In this document: positions 1 through 5,328 of the stretch, one piece after another
How the letters are laid out: every line of letters starts with the position of its first letter
Numbering within the stretch: position 1 is the stretch's first letter
Source of the DNA: DASWHR01 sp035541035
GTDB lineage: Bacteria > Actinomycetota > AC-67
Length of the DNA: 6,230 nucleotides
Direction of reading: 5' to 3'
Assembly: GCA_035541035.1 (NCBI GenBank)
Contig: DATLFO010000236.1
Span: 1 to 6,230 of the forward strand
Translations under genes and position numbers: made by a program
Notes under the pieces: generated by a model
Databases searched by the model: none
What the model saw: only the letters and a program-made list of their open reading frames with translations
What the model was told of the DNA's origin: nothing

Positions 1-372
1 CTGCCCCAGGCGATCGAACGGCGACGGGAACTGGCGAGCCTCTACGACAAGGCGCTCGAGGACATTGCCATGGTCAGCCGACCCCCGGCTCCCACGACCG
101 AAGGTCCGTACTTCGACGTCTACCAGAACTACGTGATCCAGGCGGAGCGTCGCGACGACCTCGCTGCGTTTCTCACGGAAAGCGGGGTCGAGACGCTCAT
201 CTCTCTTCCGATTCCGAATCACAAACAGCCGGCGCTCGGACTGGACCATTTCCATCTTCCCGTCACTGAAGAGATCAGCCGGACGCAGATCTCGCTTCCG
301 CTGACCACCGAGCTCGAGGATGGCCAAATCGAATACGTGGCCGACACGATCCGTCGCTTCTATGGCGCGTAG
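1..372 (+). CDS. DegT/DnrJ/EryC1/StrS-family sugar aminotransferase, C-terminal part (5' end outside window)
   Basis: The reading frame is open from base 1, so only the last 123 residues are present; the ATG at 70 is internal, since family-like sequence (IERRRELASLYDKAL) precedes it. This family uses PLP to transaminate keto-sugar nucleotides into amino sugars in the cytoplasm. What is visible is the small C-terminal domain: a VYQNYVI strand (the usual 'H-x-x-Y-V' segment), a regulatory-looking stretch RRDDLAAFLTESGVETLI, then HKQPALGL and LPVTEEISRTQISLPL, and the closing helix that ends in RRFYGA. These are typical for family members in polysaccharide loci. The PLP lysine lies upstream of the window and cannot be checked. 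The gene overlaps the sugar transferase by 11 bases, which suggests translational coupling. The family assignment is firm; the sugar (for example a bacillosamine-type 4-amino sugar) is not readable here. Confidence 0.9.
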   Translation: MPQAIERRRELASLYDKALEDIAMVSRPPAPTTEGPYFDVYQNYVIQAERRDDLAAFLTESGVETLISLPIPNHKQPALGLDHFHLPVTEEISRTQISLPLTTELEDGQIEYVADTIRRFYGA

Positions 373-1021
373 GCCGATCTACGCAGCCGGCAAGCGGATG
401 CTGGATCTCGTGGTCGGTGTCCTCGCTCTCGCCGTGGCCGGGCCGGTGATGGCCGTTGTGGCGATGATCGTCAAGCGCGACGGCGGGCCGGCGCTTTATC
501 GCGGGCGCCGAGTCGGCCGCGACGGAGCCGTCTTCCGGATGCTGAAGTTCCGAACCATGGTGGTCGATGCCGAAAAGGCCGGGCCGAGCAGCACGGCCGA
601 CGACGATCCTCGAATCACGCGGATCGGCAAGCGCCTTCGGGCGCACAAGCTCGACGAGCTGCCCCAGCTCCTGAACGTCATCGGCGGCTCGATGTCGCTG
701 GTCGGGCCGCGACCTCAGGTCGAGCACGACGTCGCCATGTACACGGCGGAGGAACGAGCGCTGCTGTCCGTCCGGCCTGGGATCACGGACTACGCTTCGA
801 TCAGATATCGCAACGAGGGAGAGATCTTGAAAGGGAGCGCCGATCCGGCCGAGGCGTATAACCGCCTGATTCGGCCGGGCAAGATCGCGCTCGGCCTCGA
901 GTATGTGAGGTCGTGTTCCTTCGGCACCGATCTCAAGATCCTATGGCTGACGATGCTCGCCATGGTCGACCACGACGCGGCGATTCGGCGGCTTCCCAAG
1001 GTGGAAACCAGCGACACATGA
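362..1021 (+). CDS. PglC-like initiating sugar-phosphate transferase (bacterial sugar transferase family)
   Basis: The 219-residue protein matches the small monotopic phosphoglycosyl transferases, which move a sugar phosphate from a UDP-sugar to undecaprenyl phosphate at the inner face of the membrane and so start repeat-unit assembly. Seen in order: KRMLDL at 11-16, one hydrophobic segment at about 14-37 containing Pro28, where the family's re-entrant helix has its kink, KFRTM at 62-66, the catalytic Asp-Glu pair in KLDELPQL (D98, E99), and SLVGPRP at 112-118. There is no long multi-spanning N-terminal domain of WbaP/WcaJ type, so it is the minimal form. I chose ATG 362 because the family normally starts just before KRxxD. 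An in-frame ATG at 320 would add 14 residues unlike the family. No clear Shine-Dalgarno is seen, so coupling to the upstream gene is likely. The stop overlaps the next start as ATGA. The donor sugar is unknown; an amino sugar made by the neighbouring aminotransferase is a reasonable guess. Confidence 0.93.
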   Translation: MARRPIYAAGKRMLDLVVGVLALAVAGPVMAVVAMIVKRDGGPALYRGRRVGRDGAVFRMLKFRTMVVDAEKAGPSSTADDDPRITRIGKRLRAHKLDELPQLLNVIGGSMSLVGPRPQVEHDVAMYTAEERALLSVRPGITDYASIRYRNEGEILKGSADPAEAYNRLIRPGKIALGLEYVRSCSFGTDLKILWLTMLAMVDHDAAIRRLPKVETSDT

Positions 1022-1791
1022 GTCGCACGCTGCCGGCGTATACCGACATCACCGAGCGGATCGGCTCGCCCATGTCGGGGTCGCAGATCGCGATGGCGAA
1101 CACGCGATATCGCTTCGCGGAGGACCATTCGAAAGGGCTCGACGTCCTTGAGATCGGGTGCGGCACGGGCTTCGGTCTCCCATATCTTGTCCGCACTGCC
1201 CGGACGTTGATCGGCGGGGACATCGACTGGGACAACGTCTCGGCCGCGGGCGCGACGGGCGTTCCGGTGATCAGGTTCGACGCTCATCGGCTTCCGTTCG
1301 CCTCGGCGTCGGCGGACACGGTGCTGCTCTTCGAAAGCATCTACTATCTGCGCGATCCGGCCCTGGCGCTGCAGGAGGTCCATCGAGTGCTCCGGCCAGG
1401 CGGTGAGATTCTCATCTGCCTGCCCAATGTCGAACGGCCCGGGTTTCACCCGTCACCGTTCAGCGTTTCGTATCCCACCGCCGCGCAACTGGGTGGCTTG
1501 CTGCGGCACGCCGGCTATGAGGCCTCGATCTATGGGGCGTTTCCCGTCGGGGACGGCGGCCCTGCCCAGCGCCTCTACCTGGCTGCCGCGACGATCGCGG
1601 TCCGGCTTCGTATCATTCCTAGGACACTGCGAGGACGGGCCAAGCTGAAGCGTGTGCTGTTCGGACGCCTCCCTGCCTTCGCCGGTGTCGACGGCATCAC
1701 GGGCGTGCAGCCCCTGGACCCGCTCGATCCGTCGCAGCCGGTCCGTCGCTACACGAACCTGTACGCCGTGGGGCGCAAGCAAAGTCGCTGA
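1018..1791 (+). CDS. Class I SAM-dependent methyltransferase, glycan-locus type
   Basis: This 257-residue protein has a Rossmann-type SAM-binding fold. Visible motifs are VLEIGCGTG at 43-51 (motif I, SAM glycine loop), GGDID at 66-70 ending strand 2 with the acidic residue that usually binds the ribose hydroxyls, FDAHRLPF at 88-95, and the post-motif LRPGGEILICLPN at 125-137. The core resembles Methyltransf_11-type enzymes. The C-terminal third (about 185-215) is rich in Arg and Lys alternating with hydrophobics, which could be a substrate lid or a membrane-edge contact. The start at 1018 is supported by the ATGA overlap with the previous stop and by a weak AAGGTGG at 998-1004, somewhat far from the start. 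In this operon the likely target is a sugar or sugar nucleotide, but the methyl acceptor (O, N or C) cannot be told from sequence. Family certain, substrate unknown. Confidence 0.88.
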   Translation: MSRTLPAYTDITERIGSPMSGSQIAMANTRYRFAEDHSKGLDVLEIGCGTGFGLPYLVRTARTLIGGDIDWDNVSAAGATGVPVIRFDAHRLPFASASADTVLLFESIYYLRDPALALQEVHRVLRPGGEILICLPNVERPGFHPSPFSVSYPTAAQLGGLLRHAGYEASIYGAFPVGDGGPAQRLYLAAATIAVRLRIIPRTLRGRAKLKRVLFGRLPAFAGVDGITGVQPLDPLDPSQPVRRYTNLYAVGRKQSR

Positions 1792-1800
1792 ACGAAGAGA

Positions 1801-1807
1801 GGGGGAG
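1801..1807 (+). promoter_or_regulatory. Ribosome binding site of the TylF-type methyltransferase gene
   Basis: GGGGGAG lies 4 bases before the ATG at 1812, inside the 20-base gap after the previous stop. This is the only gap among the first six genes, so this gene may initiate independently rather than by coupling. It supports ATG 1812 as the start. Confidence 0.5.
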
Positions 1808-1811
1808 CTCG

Positions 1812-2588
1812 ATGGCCGCCGGGAAGCCGTCCAGGCCGACGCCGGGCAAGAAGGCCGGCAACCTGCGTACCAAGGCCGAGCAGGAAGTCGGCCCGGCGAT
1901 CGAGCGCATCTTCGAGCGCAGCAGTGATTCGGTCGAGCAACGCCTCGAAGCGTTCCCCAAGTACGTCCGGCGTCAGCACCTGACTCGATTCATCGCACTG
2001 TACGAGCTGTTCAAGCAGGTCGTGGATGTCAAAGGTTCCGTCGTCGAATGCGGCGTATGGCGGGGGTTCGGTCTGATGACATGGGCGAAGCTCAGCGCGA
2101 TCCTCGAGCCGAACAACTTGACCCGGCGCGTCTACGGCTTCGATTCGTTCAGCGGCTTCCCGGCCGTCCACGACAAGGACGCGAACGCGATCAACCCGGC
2201 CGTGCCCGGCGACCTGGCATCCGACTCCTACGACGAGCTTCAAGCGCTCATTGAGCAGTTCGACCAGGACCGCTTCCTGGGGCATATCCCGAAGGTTGAG
2301 CTGATCGACGGTGACGCGACCGAGACGATCCCGAAGTTCGTTGCCGAAAACCCGCACCTCGTGATCAGCCTGCTGTTCCTCGACTTCGACCTCTACGAGC
2401 CGACGCGGGCCGCGATCGAGCATCTCGTCCCGCGGATGCCTCGCGGGGCGATCCTTGCCTTCGACGAGCTCGACAACCCCATCTGGCCCGGCGAAACACT
2501 CGCGCTCGTCGAAACGCTCGGCGTCGGAAGCCTCCGAATTCGCCGCCTTCCCTTCGATCCCTACATCGGCTACGCGGTGATCGAATGA
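1812..2588 (+). CDS. TylF/MycF-type (macrocin O-methyltransferase-like) sugar O-methyltransferase
   Basis: The 258-residue protein fits the TylF/MycF/NovP family, metal-dependent SAM methyltransferases best known for methylating deoxysugar hydroxyls in antibiotics and also common in polysaccharide loci. Visible motifs: VVECGVWRGFG at 77-87 (SAM loop), YGFDSFSGFP at 108-117, GDATET at 167-172, LLFLDFDLYEPT at 187-198 and FDELDNPIWPGE at 217-228. The acidic residues D191, D218 and E219 fall where the family places its metal ligands and catalytic acid/base; this alignment is from memory. The first 26 or so residues are Lys/Pro/Gly-rich and look like a flexible basic tail rather than a signal peptide. 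The stop overlaps the transketolase start as ATGA. The family link is strong; the exact sugar position methylated is unknown, and a non-sugar acceptor is possible. Confidence 0.86.
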   Translation: MAAGKPSRPTPGKKAGNLRTKAEQEVGPAIERIFERSSDSVEQRLEAFPKYVRRQHLTRFIALYELFKQVVDVKGSVVECGVWRGFGLMTWAKLSAILEPNNLTRRVYGFDSFSGFPAVHDKDANAINPAVPGDLASDSYDELQALIEQFDQDRFLGHIPKVELIDGDATETIPKFVAENPHLVISLLFLDFDLYEPTRAAIEHLVPRMPRGAILAFDELDNPIWPGETLALVETLGVGSLRIRRLPFDPYIGYAVIE

Positions 2589-3397
2589 CGACGGATTCAC
2601 GCGACCTCGCGCGGCGGCTTCGGCGCGACGTCGTTCGCATGACCCATCTCGGCAAGGCGTCGCACGTCGGCTCTTGCTTGTCGATCGCGGACGTGCTGGC
2701 CGTGCTCTACAGCGACGTTCTTCGCGTGGATCCGTCCGGCCCGGCCGACCCGAACCGGGACCGGCTGATCATGTCCAAAGGTCACGCGGCGGCTGTGCTG
2801 TACGCGGTGCTGGCCGAGCGAGGATTCTTCGACCGCGAGATCCTCGACACCTACTATCAGGACGGCTCCCCATTGGCCGGCCACGTGACGGCGAACATGC
2901 CGGGGGTGGATCACTCGACGGGTTCGCTGGGGCACGGCTTGTCGGTCGCTGCGGGCATCGCGCTGGGCGCGAAGCGAGACGGTCAGGACCTGCGCGCGTA
3001 CGCGATCCTGTCTGACGGCGAATGCGACGAAGGCTCGATCTGGGAGCCGATCCTGTTCGCCGCCCACCACCGGCTCGACAACCTGATCGCGATCGTGGAC
3101 TACAACAAGATCCAATCACTGGAAGCGGTCGACAAGACGCTCGCGCTCGAGCCCTTCGCCGGCAAGTGGCGCGCGTTCGGCTGGCACACGATCGAGATCG
3201 ACGGCCATGATCACGATGCGATCCGCGCGGCCCTTGAGCGGCTGCCGAACGAGCCGGGTAAGCCGTCCTGCGTGATCGCACACACCGTCAAAGGAAAAGG
3301 CGTGTCGTTCATGGAGCAGTCGGTGCTGTGGCACTACCGGCCCCCCGACGCCGGCGAATACGAAGCGGCGCTGGCCGAGTTGGGAGGCGCGCCGTGA
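2585..3397 (+). CDS. Transketolase, N-terminal (TPP-binding) subunit of a split enzyme
   Basis: The 270-residue protein is the pyrophosphate-binding half of a transketolase encoded as two genes. Transketolases use thiamine diphosphate to move a two-carbon ketol unit between sugars. Visible: SHVGSCLS at 26-33 (H27), SKGHAA at 64-69 (H67), GH at 99-100, STGSLGHGLS at 111-120, the TPP/metal motif SDGECDEGS at 143-151 followed by VDYNKIQ at 171-177 (D144 and N174 as metal ligands), and a conserved-looking VLWHYRPP near 247-254 (H250). By alignment from memory H27, H67, H100 and H250 match active-site histidines of E. coli TktA. The SDGECDEGS wording, with Ser for the usual first Gly of GDG, is as I recall it in the subfamily found in glycan clusters. 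The start is fixed by the ATGA overlap; upstream there is only a weak GGTGA. It must pair with the product of the next gene, whose GTG start overlaps this stop. Confidence 0.94.
   Translation: MTTDSRDLARRLRRDVVRMTHLGKASHVGSCLSIADVLAVLYSDVLRVDPSGPADPNRDRLIMSKGHAAAVLYAVLAERGFFDREILDTYYQDGSPLAGHVTANMPGVDHSTGSLGHGLSVAAGIALGAKRDGQDLRAYAILSDGECDEGSIWEPILFAAHHRLDNLIAIVDYNKIQSLEAVDKTLALEPFAGKWRAFGWHTIEIDGHDHDAIRAALERLPNEPGKPSCVIAHTVKGKGVSFMEQSVLWHYRPPDAGEYEAALAELGGAP
3382..3387 (+). promoter_or_regulatory. Ribosome binding site deciding the GTG start of the transketolase C-terminal subunit
   Basis: GGGAGG lies 6 bases before the GTG at 3394, inside the end of the N-terminal subunit gene. It is the strongest Shine-Dalgarno in the window and argues for GTG 3394 over the in-frame ATG at 3328, which would add 22 Arg-rich residues that are only a shifted reading of the upstream gene. 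Confidence 0.7.
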
Positions 3398-4314
3398 GAA
3401 CCGCATTCGTCAAAGAGTTGACGCGCCTGGCCGAACAGAACGACCGCATCTTCTTCATCACCGGCGACCTCGGGTTCGGCGTCATGGAAGACTACGCGGA
3501 ACGCTTTCCCGCGCAGTATCTGAACGCGGGCGTCGCCGAGCAGAACATGACCGGCGTCGCGGCCGGTCTTGCGCACACCGGCCGGATCGTCTTCACCTAT
3601 TCGATCGCCAACTTCCCGACGATCCGCGCGCTCGAGCAGGTGCGCAACGACGTCTGCTACCACAACCTCGACGTGAAGATCGTCTCGGTCGGCGGGGGAC
3701 TGGCCTACGGATCGCTCGGCTACAGCCATCACGCGGTCGAGGACGTGGCGATCATGCGGTCGCTGCCGAACATGTGCGTGATCGCGCCCGGCGATCCGAT
3801 CGAGGCCGCGGCCGCGACCCGTGCCGCCGTCGCGCGGCCCGGGCCGGTCTACCTCCGGCTCGGCAAGGCCGGCGAGCCGGCCGTGCACGCCGGCGAGATC
3901 GACTTCGAGATCGGCCGCGCCATCCTGATGCGCGACGGCCGGGACGCGACCATCATCTCGACCGGCGGCATGCTCCATGCGAGCGCCGCTGCGGCCGAAA
4001 GGCTCCACGTCGAAGGAATGGCCGTCCGTCACCTGAGCATGCACACCGTCAAGCCGCTCGACATCGACGCCGTCGAAGCGGCCGCGCGAGAGACGGGCCG
4101 GATCGTCGTCGTCGAGGAACACTCCGCAACCGGTGGCCTGTTCGCCGCGGTTGCGGAAACATTGCTCCGCGCGGGGCTGGCCGCGCGTGTCGAGCAGGTC
4201 TCGCTCCCGCCCGGGATCGTGCGCGAGGTCGGGAGCCAAGACTATCTCCGCGGCCTCTACGGCCTGACCGCCGACGGGATCCGCGACGCCGTTCGCCGCA
4301 TCGTGTGCGCATAG
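3394..4314 (+). CDS. Transketolase, C-terminal (pyrimidine-binding) subunit of a split enzyme
   Basis: The 306-residue protein carries the pyrimidine-binding and C-terminal domains of transketolase and completes the enzyme with the previous gene's product. Visible: TGDLGFG at 23-29, NAGVAEQNM at 44-52 with E49 as the glutamate that activates TPP, YSIANF at 69-74, GSLGYSHHAVED at 106-117, and LPNMCVIAPGDPIEA at 124-138. The transketolase C-terminal domain begins at about 170; it contains STGGM at 189-193 and VVVEEHSATGGL at 238-249. H112 appears to match the active-site His of the 'GPTHQ' loop. In most transketolases that loop reads GxDGxxH; here it is GSLGYSH, so the usual Asp is replaced by Leu. 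That position helps read substrate hydroxyl stereochemistry in classical enzymes, so a different sugar substrate is likely (inference). It starts with GTG, overlapping the upstream stop, with GGGAGG 6 bases before. Placement in a glycan operon argues against a housekeeping pentose-phosphate role. Confidence 0.94.
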   Translation: MRTAFVKELTRLAEQNDRIFFITGDLGFGVMEDYAERFPAQYLNAGVAEQNMTGVAAGLAHTGRIVFTYSIANFPTIRALEQVRNDVCYHNLDVKIVSVGGGLAYGSLGYSHHAVEDVAIMRSLPNMCVIAPGDPIEAAAATRAAVARPGPVYLRLGKAGEPAVHAGEIDFEIGRAILMRDGRDATIISTGGMLHASAAAAERLHVEGMAVRHLSMHTVKPLDIDAVEAAARETGRIVVVEEHSATGGLFAAVAETLLRAGLAARVEQVSLPPGIVREVGSQDYLRGLYGLTADGIRDAVRRIVCA

Positions 4315-4323
4315 ACTCGTTGC

Positions 4324-4719
4324 ATGCCCCGCCGCGTCAAAGCTTGGTTGCCGGCCGCCTTGGTCGCGGGGCTGATCTTTGTCCTGTCGCATCAGCCTTC
4401 GTTCGGCATCGTGCTCTACGGCTGGGTATCCGAGCTGGTGTCGAACATCGTGCACTTCATCGAGTACGCGATGCTCGCGGCGGCGATCGCGTTCGGGCTG
4501 CGCACCGAGGGAATGGATGCCGAGGACGCGGGCAAGCTCGCGATCCTGGTGGCCGTGCTCTTCGGCGTCACCGACGAGATCCATCAGCGGTTCGTGCCCG
4601 GACGCTCGTCGAGCCCGCTCGACTTGATTCCCGACCTTGCCGGGGCATGGACGGGCGTGCGGCTCTCGGCCGAATGGAAGAAGCGGCGCGGAAAGAGGCG
4701 GAGCGGCGCTAGGCCTTGA
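4324..4719 (+). CDS. VanZ-family small membrane protein
   Basis: The 131-residue protein matches the VanZ-like family. Hydrophobic segments sit at about 8-22, 44-59 and 71-84. Family signatures are present: HFIEYAML at 44-51, the DEIHQRFVPGR stretch at about 85-95, and a closing DLIPDLAGAWTG at about 100-111, here less hydrophobic than usual. The C-terminal tail is strongly basic (KKRRGKRR). VanZ itself gives low-level teicoplanin resistance, but the many environmental relatives have no settled role; they recur beside exopolysaccharide genes. ATG 4324 follows the transketolase stop by 9 bases with no obvious Shine-Dalgarno, so translation is probably coupled. The last 11 bases overlap the end of the opposite-strand gene. 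Family call is firm, function is not known, and antibiotic resistance should not be inferred. Confidence 0.87.
   Translation: MPRRVKAWLPAALVAGLIFVLSHQPSFGIVLYGWVSELVSNIVHFIEYAMLAAAIAFGLRTEGMDAEDAGKLAILVAVLFGVTDEIHQRFVPGRSSSPLDLIPDLAGAWTGVRLSAEWKKRRGKRRSGARP
4709..4719. other. Convergent tail-to-tail gene overlap (11 bases)
   Basis: The VanZ-like gene on the plus strand ends with TGA at 4717-4719, and the anchored-protein gene on the minus strand ends with TAG at 4711-4709. The two coding ends share 11 bases. No hairpin followed by a T-run is visible around the junction, so any transcription termination must occur inside the opposing gene or be factor-dependent. Confidence 0.9.
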
Positions 4720-5242
4720 CCTTGCGGCGGCGGGATACGCCGAGCATCGTTCCGCCGGCGAGCACGCTGCCGATGCCGATCAGCATCCAAGGGATGGTGT
4801 TGCTGCCCGTGGTCTGCAGCCGGGTTCCGGCCGATCCTCCCGTGCTCCCCACGACCCCGCCGCGGTTGAATCGCGTCCCGGCGACGACGGTCTCGGATAC
4901 GACGGTGAAGCGGGTGGCCAGCGTGAGCGGCCGGCCGCGACGATCGCTTCCGGAGGCGGTCAGCGTGTGATCCCCGAGCTCCATGTCGAGCGGCACCGTC
5001 CAGGTGATCGAGGTCAGCCCGCCGGAGCCGGCGGTGCTCGTCCCCACGTGCCGCGGATGCGAGAACGCCGTCCAGGTCACGCTTCCTTGGAAGCAGCAAG
5101 CAGTCGCGATCGCGAGCTGTCCGCGAACGACGGTCGGGGGGGTCACGGTGATGAAATTCTGCGGCGGATACTGTGCCCATGCGGTCGTCGAGACGGCGAG
5201 AACCGACAGCGCGATGGCGGCCGCTCGACCGAAACGACTCAT
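4709..5242 (-). CDS. Secreted small protein with LPXTG-like (LQTTG) cell-wall sorting signal
   Basis: The 177-residue protein starts with a clear signal peptide: basic MSRFGR, a hydrophobic core AAAIALSVLAVSTT, and a likely cleavage after AWA at 21-23. Residues about 30-116 are Ser/Thr/Val-rich with alternating hydrophobics and read like one Ig-like beta-sandwich domain, including an adjacent Cys pair at 49-50. A Gly/Ser/Thr linker follows at 128-141, then LQTTG at 142-146, a hydrophobic helix at 150-169 and RRRKVKA at the end. That three-part tail is the layout of sortase substrates, with Gln replacing the usual Pro. ATG at 5242 is chosen because it places the signal peptide at the N-terminus; an in-frame ATG at 5302 would add 20 residues before it. 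Weak GGGGG at 5253-5257 is 10 bases upstream. I do not recognise the specific protein and give no function beyond surface display. A plain C-terminal membrane anchor is the alternative. Confidence 0.82.
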   Translation of the reverse strand: MSRFGRAAAIALSVLAVSTTAWAQYPPQNFITVTPPTVVRGQLAIATACCFQGSVTWTAFSHPRHVGTSTAGSGGLTSITWTVPLDMELGDHTLTASGSDRRGRPLTLATRFTVVSETVVAGTRFNRGGVVGSTGGSAGTRLQTTGSNTIPWMLIGIGSVLAGGTMLGVSRRRKVKA

Positions 5243-5328
5243 GCTTGCGGGACCCCCAAAGAGAAGATGCTTATCAGACTCGAAAATATCCGTTACGACC
5301 ATAAATGTCTACTGTGGTGTTTCTTAAT
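5243..5328 (-). promoter_or_regulatory. A+T-rich intergenic region, probable 5' region of the anchored surface protein
   Basis: The 86 bases between the DUF4012 stop and the ATG at 5242 are unusually A+T-rich: bases 5261-5340 hold 32 G+C out of 80, about 40 percent. Reading the minus strand, TTAAGA (5327-5322) and TATGGT (5303-5298) are separated by 18 bases and could be -35 and -10 elements, which would leave a leader of roughly 50 bases. If so, the alternative ATG at 5302 falls inside the -10 box and cannot be used. The boxes are weak matches and I recognise no riboswitch core in the leader. Confidence 0.3.

Noticed and set aside
320..361. Earlier ATG for the sugar transferase, adding 14 residues
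   Set aside because: The added residues do not resemble the family, and ATG 362 places KRMLDL at the usual distance from the N-terminus.
1749..2600. A 283-codon open frame on the minus strand opposite the TylF-type methyltransferase
   Set aside because: The translation is low-complexity (Arg, Asp, Val-rich) without motifs, while the plus strand encodes a clear methyltransferase.
3334..4584. A 416-codon open frame on the minus strand across the transketolase C subunit and the VanZ-like gene
   Set aside because: Its translation is rich in Arg, Asp, Gly and His with no domain pattern, and it is antisense to two well-recognised genes. Long antisense frames are expected in high-G+C DNA.
3774..4712. 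A 312-codon Arg-rich open frame on the plus strand
   Set aside because: It is an alternate frame of the transketolase C subunit and VanZ genes; the composition is that of a shadow frame.
5243..5300. Riboswitch or cyclic-dinucleotide aptamer in the leader of the surface-protein gene
   Set aside because: I looked for c-di-GMP, c-di-AMP and cobalamin-type conserved cores by eye and found none, nor a strong hairpin.
5243..5302. Earlier start for the anchored protein at 5302
   Set aside because: It would bury the signal peptide behind 20 mostly polar residues, and the ATG lies in the possible -10 box.
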